Shown one piece after another: positions 12,777 through 21,363 of a DNA stretch of 28,819 bases. Positions within the stretch are counted from its first letter, which is position 1, and each line of letters starts with the position of its first letter. A program made the translations under genes and the position numbers. The notes below the pieces were generated by a model, which saw nothing but the letters and a program-made list of their open reading frames with translations, was not told the DNA's origin and searched no databases. Source of the DNA: a virus; IMG/VR virus record IMGVR_UViG_3300049432_000206, positions 1-28,819 of that record; one strand, 5' to 3'.

Positions 12777-13735
12777 AGCAGACGCTGCACACCGCCACCG
12801 GCGCCTATCTCTACAAGCGGATTTACGAGGTTGATGACGTGATCGGCGAAGAGTGGGACCGAAAAAAGGTCGCGGCGCGATCCACCGAGCCGCCGCCGCA
12901 CATCGCCGAGCTGCTGGCGCGGCTGGAGGATGGCGCCGGCGAGAGCTGCCTTTTTCTGCCGTTCGTGGGGGAGTTCGGCCACGAAATCCTCACTCACATC
13001 CGCATCGTTCACTTCCACCGCGCCGCCGCCAAGGTTGTTTGCTGCCGGCCGGGGTCGGAGATCCTGTATCCGTCAGCATCGGCGCACGTGACCGACTGGA
13101 AAGACCCGATCCCCGACGAGCGGCGGGCGGGAACGATTCGCGAGGGCGAAATCTTCTGGCCGGAGATCGTCAATCGCTTCCCATCGCTTCACCAGGTGCC
13201 CGCCGGCGGCCTGACCTACCAGCAGGAAATGTACGCCATTGAGCCAGACGCGCGGATTCCGTTCCGACCAAAGCGGCGAGGACTGCGGGTCGATGTTGTT
13301 TTCGGGGTGCGCCGCCGCGCGTTTGCCCCGGAAAAGAACTGGCAGCACTGGCAGAAAGTGGCCGACGCGATCGCCCGCGCGGGCTACAGCTTCGCCGTGA
13401 TCGGCGCGCGAGAGACAAGCGACGACCTGCGCGGCCAGCGATGCCACAGCGGCGACCTCGACACCGATGCGGCCATCGAGCTTTTGCAGAATTGCCGGCT
13501 GTACGTCGGGTCCGACTCAGGCAACTCACACCTCGCCAGCACCGTCGGCGCGTCGATGCTGATCTTCCGGGAACCGCGAAACGGGATGCGCGATTTCGTC
13601 CCGCGCATGAAGCTCGTCAACCCCGATCGCATCGAGTTCGACGCCGAGGGATGGGACAATCCCGAATCCGTCATCGTCCGCACGCTCGAAACGCTGCGCG
13701 CTTCCGAAGTGCCGCGGGAGGTAGCCGTCGCGTGA
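12761..13735 (+). CDS. Glycosyltransferase-like protein (GT9 type) with a phage N-terminal module
   Basis: A 324-aa protein resembling heptosyltransferase-family (GT9, GT-B fold) enzymes. The C-terminal half has VFGVRRRAFAPEKNWQHW (180s) where the acceptor-linker begins, the strand YSFAVIGARE, a GDLDTDAAIELLQNCRLYVG segment, and the nucleotide-sugar motif SDSGNSHLAS (251-260). The N-terminal part also has a GEFGHEILTHIRIVHFHR region. The first 35 residues (KQTLHTATGAYLYKRIYEVD) resemble the start of the small head protein at 19022. GGAGG sits 5 bases before the ATG at 12761. It lies between HNH and terL with overlaps on both sides, so it is a stable part of the packaging operon. Its target (phage DNA, capsid or host glycan) is unknown. 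Confidence 0.7.
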   Translation: MYVKMKQTLHTATGAYLYKRIYEVDDVIGEEWDRKKVAARSTEPPPHIAELLARLEDGAGESCLFLPFVGEFGHEILTHIRIVHFHRAAAKVVCCRPGSEILYPSASAHVTDWKDPIPDERRAGTIREGEIFWPEIVNRFPSLHQVPAGGLTYQQEMYAIEPDARIPFRPKRRGLRVDVVFGVRRRAFAPEKNWQHWQKVADAIARAGYSFAVIGARETSDDLRGQRCHSGDLDTDAAIELLQNCRLYVGSDSGNSHLASTVGASMLIFREPRNGMRDFVPRMKLVNPDRIEFDAEGWDNPESVIVRTLETLRASEVPREVAVA

Positions 13736-15324
13736 TGATGCTGAAGCTCAAACCCACCGCAGATTTCTACTTCGACCGCGAGGCAGCCGACCGGCCGGTG
13801 CGCTTTGTGCAAAAGTTCTGCATCCACTACGAGGGCAAGCACGCCGGCAAGCCCTTTATTCTCCACCCGATTCAAAAGCGGATCGTTCGCGACCTGTACG
13901 GATGGAAATGGAAGTCGACCGAGCTTCGGCGCTTCACCGACTGCTATTTCGAGGGCGCCGTCGGGTCCGGCAAGTCGCCGCTGCTCGCCGCGCTGGGGTT
14001 GTACGGCCTGATGGCCGATGGGGAGCAGGGTGCGCAGGTCTATTCGCTCGCGTCGAGCTTTGGCCAGGCCCGCGTGGTCTTCGACACCGCCAAACGCTTC
14101 GCCGCGAACAGTTCCGAGCTGTCCAAGCGCCTCGAGATCGTCGACCGCGAGATTCGCCACCCAAAAACCGGCTCATTCTGGCAGGTCGTGAGCGGGAAAG
14201 GGCCGGGCGCGGGGTGCAAACCGTCGCTCATCCTCGGCGACGAGGTTCACCAATGGTCCGGCGCGGGCGCGTATCAAGATTTACGCGATCGAATGTTCAA
14301 GCGCGAGCGGCCGCTGCTCATCGCCGCCACCAACGCCGGCAGGTCGCGCGCGTCATTCTGCTGGCAACTGCGCGAGAAAGCTGTGGCCGCGCTCAAGGGC
14401 AAAGGCGAAAAGACGCTGTATCCGATCATTTGGGCGGCGCCGGAGACCGCACGCACGGACAATCTCGCCGCGCTGCGCGCCGCGAACCCGCTCATCGGCA
14501 CCACCATCCCCAAGGCCGTCGCGATCCGCAACGCGCGCGAAGCGATGGCAGATCCCGCGGACGATGCCAACTTCCGCAGGCTGAATCTGGGGATATGGCC
14601 CAAGGCCGGCGGCGGTCGATGGCTCGACCTGTCCGCATGGGACGCGTGCCAAGGTGAAATAGCGCCGCCCGCCGACGCGCCGCTCTACATCGGCCTAGAC
14701 CTGTCGCAGGGTGACGACCTGTGCGCCGCGACGTTCAACTACGTGACGCCGGCCGAGATGATCGTGGATGCAAAGTTTTGGTTGCCGCTTTCGACGGCCG
14801 CGCACTACGCCGGGAAAGATGGGATCCCGTACCTCGAATGGGGTGAGAGCGGCCATATCGAGCTGCTGGAGGAACTGACCATCAGCCCCGCCGTCAAACA
14901 CCGCATCGCCGCCAACATCATCGCGATCGCCAAGACGCGGAAGGTGAAGGCGGTTTGCTACGACCGCTACAAAGCCGACGAAGTCATCGCCGCGCTCGAG
15001 GCGGCGGGGTTGACGTGCGTGCCGGTGCCACAAGGCTACACCGTTTCGCCGGGATGCAATGAGCTGGAGCGTCGGCTGAAAGAACGGTCAATCATCGTCA
15101 CCACAAACCCGGTGCTGCGCTGGTGCGCGGAAAACACGGAAGTGAAGCAGGACGATCGCGGGAACATTTGGCCGGTGAAGCCCAATGCCCGGGGGAAATA
15201 TGCCGGCAAGCGCGGCCTGAAGATCGATGGAATCACCGCGCTGGTCACGTGTATGACCGAAGCGCGCAAGCACACGTTCCCGGCCGCGAAGAAAAAGTGG
15301 CACGGCAGCGCGACCCTCATTTAA
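13735..15324 (+). CDS. terL: Terminase large subunit
   Basis: A 529-aa ATPase and nuclease that pumps and cuts DNA. Walker A is GAVGSGKS (74-81) and Walker B is SLILGDE (164-170). A coupling-type ATN motif follows near 198-200. The C-terminal RNase H-like nuclease has the metal-binding acids D322 in LYIGLDLSQG, D410 in VCYDRY and D498 in LKIDGI. Sequence and length fit the Terminase_1/HK97 type that pairs with P27-family small subunits. The start is the first of two consecutive ATGs, overlapping the stop of the previous gene by one base, with GGGAGG about 12 bases before. Confidence 0.95.
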   Translation: MMLKLKPTADFYFDREAADRPVRFVQKFCIHYEGKHAGKPFILHPIQKRIVRDLYGWKWKSTELRRFTDCYFEGAVGSGKSPLLAALGLYGLMADGEQGAQVYSLASSFGQARVVFDTAKRFAANSSELSKRLEIVDREIRHPKTGSFWQVVSGKGPGAGCKPSLILGDEVHQWSGAGAYQDLRDRMFKRERPLLIAATNAGRSRASFCWQLREKAVAALKGKGEKTLYPIIWAAPETARTDNLAALRAANPLIGTTIPKAVAIRNAREAMADPADDANFRRLNLGIWPKAGGGRWLDLSAWDACQGEIAPPADAPLYIGLDLSQGDDLCAATFNYVTPAEMIVDAKFWLPLSTAAHYAGKDGIPYLEWGESGHIELLEELTISPAVKHRIAANIIAIAKTRKVKAVCYDRYKADEVIAALEAAGLTCVPVPQGYTVSPGCNELERRLKERSIIVTTNPVLRWCAENTEVKQDDRGNIWPVKPNARGKYAGKRGLKIDGITALVTCMTEARKHTFPAAKKKWHGSATLI

Positions 15325-15337
15325 CAGAGGCACACCT

Positions 15338-16834
15338 ATGCTCGACATGACGCCCAACGGGATCCGTGTGTATGACGCCGTGCCCGGCGTTGCGATCGAT
15401 CCGATCGTGATCAACCCCTACAGCACGCTTACGGTCCCCGCGTACTGGCGCGCGATCAACTTTCTCGCCAACAACATGGCCAGCTTCCCGCGGTCGGTTC
15501 ACCGCGAGGGATCGCCGGTCGGTCAGCCGCATCCGCTCACGCGATTGCTGAGCCGCCGCGGCCGGCCGAACGCGCTGCAAAATGCCTTTGTGTTCTGGCG
15601 AACGCTGTTCTATCACACCGCGCATCACGGCAATGGCTACGCGCGCATCGAGCGCGACAGCTTCGCGTCGGCGCCAACCGGCCTTCAGAACCTGCTGCCC
15701 GACGATATCTGCCCGTTCCGCTATGACCACTTAGACGGCCGCGGCCTGGTGCAGTATTACCTCGACCGATCGGCCAAGCGCGTGATGTTCGGCGCGGACG
15801 TCATCCACCTGCAGGCGCTGAGTCACGACGGCATGTGCGCCATCGATCCGATCGCGCTGCACGCCACAACTTTCCAACGCGCCGCGACGCTGGATCGATT
15901 CCAGACGCGGTATCTGCAGAAAGGCACGGTTGTGCGCGGCGCAATTGAGATCCCCACCGGCGTCACGCCCGAGCAGGTGAACGATGTCATCGCGCTGCTC
16001 AAGCAGTTTCAGGGCGCGAGCGCCGAGCGCGACGTCCTGGTGCTGTCTGACGGCGCGAAACTAAACAACGCGACGCTGTCGCCCCAGGAAAGCCAGCTCG
16101 TCGAGCAGGGCGGCTACACGACCAAGCAAATCGCGCAGATTACCGGCGTGCCGCCGCAATTCCTGTTTGAGTTCAGCGAGTCGAAGTACAACAACAGCAT
16201 CGAGCAGATGGGCCAGGACGTCGTCCGCTACACGCTCCGGCCGTGGATCGAGCAGACCGAAGCCGAGCTGTCGATGAAGCTGCTGACCGATGACGAGCAG
16301 CAGAGCGGGTTTGTCGTCGCGCTCAACCCCGATGCGCTGCTGCGCGGCGATACAAAAACGCAGGTCGATACGATCGCGACGACCGTCAGCGCGGGAATCC
16401 GAACGCCAAACGAAGGTCGCGCGCTGCTCAATCTCCCCGAGGATCAGGATCCCGACTCCAACCGGCTCAAGCGGTCCGGCGACACCGCGCCAGCAAAGAC
16501 CCCGCCCGCCGCGACCGGCGCGAGCGCGTACGCCGCCCTCGCGCCGGTGATCAAGGCCGCTTGCGCGCGGGTCGATCGCAAATCGGACAAGGCGTTTGAG
16601 AACAATGCCGGGAAAACGGGTCAGGAGCGAACAATCTGGGGCAACGTCTTCGCGGAAGAGCAGCGCGACTACGCCGCGGAATCGCTTCACCCCGTCGCCG
16701 AGGCCCTGGAATCACTGGGCGCGACACGGCCGGATGTGGAGAAGTTGAGCGAGCAATACGCCGCCGCCGTGCGCCGCCGCGCCTCGACCGGCGAGAAAAC
16801 AGCGCTCGAGCAGATCGTCGCCGCGATCCTGTGA
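15338..16834 (+). CDS. Portal protein, HK97 type
   Basis: A 498-aa subunit of the dodecameric ring through which DNA enters the capsid. The N-terminal YSTLTVPAYWRAINFLANNM (28-47) and the later QGGYTTKQIAQITGVPPQFL (257-276) are characteristic of HK97-type portals. After the core (to about 380) a Pro/Ala linker leads to an extra helical domain of about 100 residues (395-498), longer than the usual roughly 420-aa portals. AGAGG lies 8 bases before the ATG. It directly follows terL. Confidence 0.95.
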   Translation: MLDMTPNGIRVYDAVPGVAIDPIVINPYSTLTVPAYWRAINFLANNMASFPRSVHREGSPVGQPHPLTRLLSRRGRPNALQNAFVFWRTLFYHTAHHGNGYARIERDSFASAPTGLQNLLPDDICPFRYDHLDGRGLVQYYLDRSAKRVMFGADVIHLQALSHDGMCAIDPIALHATTFQRAATLDRFQTRYLQKGTVVRGAIEIPTGVTPEQVNDVIALLKQFQGASAERDVLVLSDGAKLNNATLSPQESQLVEQGGYTTKQIAQITGVPPQFLFEFSESKYNNSIEQMGQDVVRYTLRPWIEQTEAELSMKLLTDDEQQSGFVVALNPDALLRGDTKTQVDTIATTVSAGIRTPNEGRALLNLPEDQDPDSNRLKRSGDTAPAKTPPAATGASAYAALAPVIKAACARVDRKSDKAFENNAGKTGQERTIWGNVFAEEQRDYAAESLHPVAEALESLGATRPDVEKLSEQYAAAVRRRASTGEKTALEQIVAAIL

Positions 16835-16841
16835 GCGGGGC

Positions 16842-16887
16842 CCGCGTTCAACGCAATAGAACGACGGCATAACGCATTTCCTACACT
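16842..16887 (+). promoter_or_regulatory. Promoter-like element, copy 2 (leaderless)
   Basis: GTTCAACGCAATAGAACGA (16846-16864) differs from copy 1 by one base. After exactly 17 bases comes TACACT (16882-16887), 6 bases before the ATG of the protease gene. No usable Shine-Dalgarno is present (CCGGA ends only 1 base before ATG). The conserved spacing to the -10-like box and to the start codon supports a real promoter. Confidence 0.65.
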
Positions 16888-16893
16888 CCGGAA

Positions 16894-17502
16894 ATGCAAT
16901 CGGCGAAGCGACGCACGATTTACACGCTCGATGCCCGGATCGCACTCGCGCCACCGATCGAAGGCCGCCCCGTCACGCTGAGCGGTTACGCGATCGTCTG
17001 GAATGTCCTGTCGGTCGACCGCGGCGGCTACAAGGTCCGGCTGTTGCCGGGCAGCGCGACGTTTGCCACGCCCACCCACGCGATTTTTCACCATGACTTC
17101 AGCCAGGTCCTCGGCAGCACAGCGAACAACACGCTGCGGATCACGCCCGACGGCTACGGGGTAAAGGTCGAAATCGACCTGCCGAACACGACGCACGGCC
17201 GCGACACCGCCGAGCTGGTACGCCGCGGCGACGTGAACGGGATGTCGTTTGCGATGGTCGACGATCCGGAAGCGACAGAGACGACCGAAAACGGCATCGT
17301 CATCGTCAACGCGAAATCTTTTGTGGTGGACGAAGTCACCGTCACCGCAATTCCCGCCTTCCCGCAAGCGAAGGTGGACGTACGCCAGCCACTTAACCCG
17401 CCGGCGAGCTATGCCGCGCGGAACAGCCAATCGCTGCAGCTTGAGCGCCTCAACCTCGACATGATCGGCCAACCGGGGCAGAGATCCCGCACCGCCGTCT
17501 GA
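16894..17502 (+). CDS. Prohead protease, HK97/S78 family
   Basis: A 202-aa serine protease that cleaves the scaffold-like part of the capsid protein during head maturation. Motifs in order are LSGYAIVWN (29-37), the catalytic His in FHHDFSQVLG (H66 or H67), the catalytic Ser in NGMSFAM (S118), and VVDEVTVTAIPAFPQA (144-159), matching the family's EVS-V-PAYP signature with E147. It sits between portal and capsid as in HK97. Translation seems to be leaderless (see the element just upstream). Confidence 0.93.
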   Translation: MQSAKRRTIYTLDARIALAPPIEGRPVTLSGYAIVWNVLSVDRGGYKVRLLPGSATFATPTHAIFHHDFSQVLGSTANNTLRITPDGYGVKVEIDLPNTTHGRDTAELVRRGDVNGMSFAMVDDPEATETTENGIVIVNAKSFVVDEVTVTAIPAFPQAKVDVRQPLNPPASYAARNSQSLQLERLNLDMIGQPGQRSRTAV

Positions 17503-17545
17503 CCGTGTGCAACTTTGCCAAGGGCTTCTAACTCTGGGAATCACC

Positions 17546-18931
17546 ATGTTGAAAAATCGAACCCGCCGGAACCGCCGATCGCTCTTCTCTGCCGCCTTCC
17601 TCCCCATGCTTGCGCTGGGGATGCACTTCGATAAGGAGGAAGGGGAGGATCCGGAGAAGAAAGGCGCCGGCGCCGGCGGCGGCAAGGCCGAAAACGTCGA
17701 GCCGGCCACGAAGCTGCGCGAGGAGTTTTCGCGCTTGCACGGCGAGGCCAAGACGCTGATCGACGGCGCCATCGCCGGCGGCCGCGAGCTGACCGCCGAT
17801 GAAAAAACCGCGAACGAAAATCGCTTCAAGCGTCTGAAGACCATCAAGGACACGCTCGACGAGCAGCTCCGCTTTGCCAATCTCGCGATCGCCGATGCTC
17901 CCACCAACGGCGGCGGCGGAGTAACCCGCGGTCGCGAGCCGCAGGGCCGCGATGAGTTCGATCGTTCCGATCCGGATCGCCAGCAGTTCGCCCAGCGCGA
18001 AGGCGAGACCGACGCGGGATTTCTCCAGCGTCACCGCAAGCTGGTCAATGACTTCATCCGCACCGGCGCCATCCCCGCGAAACTGCAGTTCACCCTCACC
18101 ACCGGCAGCGGGTCCGGCGTGTTGCTGCCCACGTCGGTGGGTAAGCCGGTCGTGATCAAAGCGATCCGCAACACGGTTCGCGCCGCGCTCATGGCCCGCG
18201 GGCTGAAGGTGATCGAGACCGATGGCATGGAAGCGATGAGCGTCCCCGTGTTTGACGACACCGCCAACACCGCCGACGCCATCGCCGAGAACAGCACGTC
18301 GGAGAACAACAAAGACCCGTCAGTCGGCGGGCTGGACCTGGGCGCGACGCTGTACGACAGCGGCACCGTCTGGGCGAGCAACACGCTGCTGAACAGCCAG
18401 ACCTTCGACCTGCTGGCGTACCTGGAGCCGATGCTCGACGCGCGCATCGAAGCTGCGGAGCTGGCGGCGTGGATGGTGCTGCTCGCCGCCGCGACTGTCG
18501 GCAAGACCACCTCGACGACGACCGGCGTCACGTACGGCGAGCTGCTCGACTGGCAGCACTCGATTCCGCTCGCGCGGCGGGCGGATGGCGTTTTCTTCGT
18601 GTCGGATGGCCTCTTCCGCACCCTGCGCGGCATGGTCGACGACAACGACCGGCCGATTTACCAGGAATCGCTGCGCGACGACGCGCCCGACCGCCTGCTC
18701 GGCTGGCCGCTCTTCCCGACCACCGGACTTGCCGCGCCCGCGGCCGGCGCCGTGTCCGGCGTTGCGGCATCGGCCGAGGCGCTTGTGGTCCGCGACGTCA
18801 AGAATCGTCGCATCGCCCGCTACCAGAACATTCCGACGCATCCCGACCAGTTTGGCATCCGGGAGTTCAGCAACGGCGATTTCAAGTTCGTCACCAGCGC
18901 GGTCCGCACGCTGAAGCACGCCGCGTCGTAA
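17546..18931 (+). CDS. Major capsid protein, HK97 fold
   Basis: A 461-aa capsid subunit. Residues about 52-115 form the helical delta/scaffold region (KLREEFSRLHGEAKTLIDGA ... FKRLKTIKDTLDEQLRF), a Gly/Arg-rich linker follows (120-155), and the shell domain begins near 160, with TTGSGSGVLLPTSVGK, the usual start of the HK97-type N-arm. SVPVFDDTAN, EAAELAAWMVL and a GWPLFPTTG segment follow in the expected order. The N-terminus is unusual: RTRRNRRSLFSAAFLPMLAL looks like a signal peptide. It is probably removed by the protease. ATG at 17546 is used (GGGA 6 bases before); starts at 17608 or 17623 would remove the hydrophobic part. Confidence 0.92.
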   Translation: MLKNRTRRNRRSLFSAAFLPMLALGMHFDKEEGEDPEKKGAGAGGGKAENVEPATKLREEFSRLHGEAKTLIDGAIAGGRELTADEKTANENRFKRLKTIKDTLDEQLRFANLAIADAPTNGGGGVTRGREPQGRDEFDRSDPDRQQFAQREGETDAGFLQRHRKLVNDFIRTGAIPAKLQFTLTTGSGSGVLLPTSVGKPVVIKAIRNTVRAALMARGLKVIETDGMEAMSVPVFDDTANTADAIAENSTSENNKDPSVGGLDLGATLYDSGTVWASNTLLNSQTFDLLAYLEPMLDARIEAAELAAWMVLLAAATVGKTTSTTTGVTYGELLDWQHSIPLARRADGVFFVSDGLFRTLRGMVDDNDRPIYQESLRDDAPDRLLGWPLFPTTGLAAPAAGAVSGVAASAEALVVRDVKNRRIARYQNIPTHPDQFGIREFSNGDFKFVTSAVRTLKHAAS

Positions 18932-18953
18932 GGGAGCCGCGACGTCCGATGAA

Positions 18954-18976
18954 CCCGCCTCCGCGAAGGGGGCGGG
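18954..18976 (+). terminator. Possible terminator hairpin after the capsid gene
   Basis: CCCGCCTCC and GGGGGCGGG can form a 9-bp stem (one G-T pair) with the loop GCGAA just downstream of the capsid stop. No T-run follows at once; TTTTT occurs about 25 bases later. It might reduce, rather than stop, transcription so that capsid is made in excess. Confidence 0.45.
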
Positions 18977-19021
18977 CTATCGGTCGATCGAGTTGGATCC
19001 TTTTTCGAAAAGAGGTTTGCC

Positions 19022-19453
19022 GTGAAGAAGATTCGCATTACCGAAACGATTTCGACCCCTCATATCAACTTCATGAAGGGGAAGGTCTACGAGTTCGAGG
19101 ACAGCGAGGCCGATCGCATCATCGCCGCCGGCCAGGGCACCGCCGATTTGAGCGAGACCGGCGCAGTCAACGTCACCAAGGTCCGCAACCGCCAGAAGCT
19201 CGACGCCCCGATCGGCAACCCCGTCGAAAACCTGCAGCCGGGCGCGCTGCGGGGTGCCGGTGGCGCGACGACGCAGCCGAGCCAGACCGCGGCCGGAGTG
19301 GAGAGCCAGGCCGGCGCCGAGGTCGATCGACACACCGACGCCGACGGCGCACCCGCTGTCGTTTCAAAAACGAACGTGACGACCAGCGAACCCGCCGTCC
19401 CGGCGACGCAGAAGCCGGGAAAAGGGAGCAAGGCCGCACGCGCCAAGAAGTAG
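19022..19453 (+). CDS. Small head-associated protein
   Basis: A 143-aa protein. The first 45 residues (KIRITETISTPHINFMKGKV-YEFEDSEADRIIAAG) form a small beta-type module common after phage capsid genes, in which a KG-x-VY-x-F/V-[DE] turn is followed by a short helix ending in A-x-G. The remainder is a low-complexity Ala/Thr/Pro/Gly tail ending in Lys (KGSKAARAKK). It may decorate or connect the head. GTG start with AGAGG about 7 bases upstream. It is the first gene after the capsid hairpin. Confidence 0.7.
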   Translation: MKKIRITETISTPHINFMKGKVYEFEDSEADRIIAAGQGTADLSETGAVNVTKVRNRQKLDAPIGNPVENLQPGALRGAGGATTQPSQTAAGVESQAGAEVDRHTDADGAPAVVSKTNVTTSEPAVPATQKPGKGSKAARAKK

Positions 19454-19471
19454 GAGCGCACAGCGCACGAA

Positions 19472-20809
19472 ATGTCCGCCATCGCTCTACCCATTTCCAG
19501 CGAGATTGAGGACGTGCAGGGGCTTTCGACGGCGCTCGCCGGGAAAGCCTCTGTTGCCGCGCTTGGCCTCAAGGCCAACACCGCCGACCTCGGAACGGCG
19601 GCGGCGCTAAATGTCGGCATCGCCGTCGGCGACGTGGTCCAGGTCGAAGCCGGCGGGACGATCAATGAAGCCATTCTCCCGGCGCTGGCGATCGGCGACA
19701 CGTTCGAAGTCGCCACCACCGCGGACCTCACCGGCGCCGGGACCGTCGGCGCTGCAAAGGGCGACATCGGCATCGTCACCACGCCGCCGGCGACATATCG
19801 GCTCGTCGGCGCTCGCACGGTCCTCGGCAATTGGAAGCTGCTCAAAACGCCGACGGACGTGGTCCAGTCATGGAACGGACTCGCCGGCACCATCAGCGCG
19901 ACCACGTCGAACCTGCCCGAGGGCTCGAACCTCTACTACACCAACACCCGCGCCGACGCGCGAGCGGATACGCGGATCGCAGCGGCGCGCGGAGCGGTGA
20001 ACGGCGTCGCTTCACTCGACGGCGACGGATTGATTCCCGTCGGGCAGATCGTCCTCACGGCGCAAACCGACTTCGCAAATCACGTGAACGACGTCGCGGC
20101 GCATGGCGCGACCGCCAGTCTGGTATTCGGCACCATTCCGATTCGCGACGGCAACGGCACTCTGTTCGCGGCTGGCATCCAAAACGACGGCGGCAACTTC
20201 GACATCTGGGCCGATGGAAATGTCGTCATCGGCAGCGGCAACGCGACCATCGACGCGTCGGGCCAAGAGTTCTACGCGTACTACATCGAGGCCGACACCA
20301 TCGTCGGCACCCACAGTGGCGACGGTTCAGCACTCACGGGGATTACGGCGGCGCAGGTCGGGGCGCTGGCCACAAACGCTGCCATCTATCCTAAGAAGGC
20401 CGCGCTGTTTCACGACGACATGATCGTGCTGACCGGCGCGGCGCGGTTGATTTCCTATGACTCGAACAGCGCCTACGGCCAGCGCACAGACCAGGGCGGC
20501 GGCGGCGCGAACGGCGACAGTTGGACGAATGGATTCGTCGCGGAAGCGGGGACGTACAGCATCCGTTTTGTATTCCTGATGCTGACCTCGAATGGGAAGC
20601 TGGACATTTACATCGACAACGTTTTGAAAGTGTCTGGCGTGGATTTCTACGGCGGGACCAATCAAAACCAAGTGGTGACGACGGGAACCTTCACCATCGC
20701 CACGTCGGGCTACCACGTGCTCAAAGGCGTGGTGAATGGCAAGAACGCCAGCAGCTCCGGCTATCGCATCCCGCTCACCAAATACACCCTCAGCCAAGCC
20801 GCGGACTAG
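19472..20809 (+). CDS. Fibre-like phage structural protein
   Basis: A 445-aa protein with the marks of a trimeric phage fibre. The N-terminus has short helical repeats (LSTALAGKASVAALGLKANT). The middle has the widespread fibre motif LPEGSNLYYTNTRADARADT (about 150-169) and VNGVASLDGDGLIPVGQIVL, then beta-repeat segments (GNFDIWADGNVVIGSGNATI). The C-terminal 120 residues form a likely beta-sandwich (AGTYSIRFVFLML ... LDIYIDNVLKVSG ... SGYHVLKGVVNG), suggestive of a carbohydrate-binding tip. It lies among head and connector genes rather than at the tail tip, so it may be a head fibre or decoration. Confidence 0.7.
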   Translation: MSAIALPISSEIEDVQGLSTALAGKASVAALGLKANTADLGTAAALNVGIAVGDVVQVEAGGTINEAILPALAIGDTFEVATTADLTGAGTVGAAKGDIGIVTTPPATYRLVGARTVLGNWKLLKTPTDVVQSWNGLAGTISATTSNLPEGSNLYYTNTRADARADTRIAAARGAVNGVASLDGDGLIPVGQIVLTAQTDFANHVNDVAAHGATASLVFGTIPIRDGNGTLFAAGIQNDGGNFDIWADGNVVIGSGNATIDASGQEFYAYYIEADTIVGTHSGDGSALTGITAAQVGALATNAAIYPKKAALFHDDMIVLTGAARLISYDSNSAYGQRTDQGGGGANGDSWTNGFVAEAGTYSIRFVFLMLTSNGKLDIYIDNVLKVSGVDFYGGTNQNQVVTTGTFTIATSGYHVLKGVVNGKNASSSGYRIPLTKYTLSQAAD

Positions 20810-20811
20810 GC

Positions 20812-21363
20812 ATGTACAAGAGCATCGTCCAAATCTCCGCAGGCTCCGCGAACGCGTCAGAGACGTGGACAGCGACCGTCAAGGACGAGAGCGGGACCAA
20901 CGTCACCGGCCAGGTGGCGCTCACCAGCGGCTTCGCCAACCTCGCCGGCGGGCACTACACATGGGTGTTCGACCAATTCGCGGACGCCTTCTACGGCAGC
21001 GTGCGGTTTGTCTCATCGCCGGCGGGGATCGTGCGCGTTGCCGCGATCTCGCCGCCACCGCCAACACCCGAGACCGCCGGCACGGGCACCGGTGACATCG
21101 CGGTCAACCACAACTACGGCGGGACCGACGCGCGGCGCGTACTGGAATCAGACGGCACTACCCCCGTCGACGCCGCGATCATCCGCGCGTACCTCACGAG
21201 CGAATACAACGCCGGCAACATCGACCCGAACCCGCCCGTAACCGTCACCGGCGCGAACGGCCGATGGCTCGCGCCGCTCATGCTCGACGCCGGCGCGTAC
21301 ACGCTCACCGTCTGGAATCCCGTGAGCAAGCGCAGCAAACCCTTCACTGTGACGGTGGCCTGA
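20812..21363 (+). CDS. Ig-like/beta-sandwich structural protein
   Basis: A 183-aa protein of two beta-rich domains separated by a Pro-rich linker (PPPPTPETAGTGTG). The first (about 1-78) reads like an immunoglobulin-like fold (ETWTATVKDESGTNVTGQVA). The second (about 95-183) resembles a carboxypeptidase-regulatory or transthyretin-type domain, with VLESDGTTPVDAAIIRAYL, GANGRWLAPLMLDAGAYTLT and ending KPFTVTVA. Such domains often decorate phage surfaces. It begins 2 bases after the fibre gene's stop and overlaps the connector start, so it is co-translated with both. Confidence 0.65.
   Translation: MYKSIVQISAGSANASETWTATVKDESGTNVTGQVALTSGFANLAGGHYTWVFDQFADAFYGSVRFVSSPAGIVRVAAISPPPPTPETAGTGTGDIAVNHNYGGTDARRVLESDGTTPVDAAIIRAYLTSEYNAGNIDPNPPVTVTGANGRWLAPLMLDAGAYTLTVWNPVSKRSKPFTVTVA

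Noticed and set aside
16687-17907. Long minus-strand frame of 406 aa opposite protease and capsid genes
   Set aside because: It covers recognisable protease and capsid coding on the other strand and has no motif or ribosome binding site.
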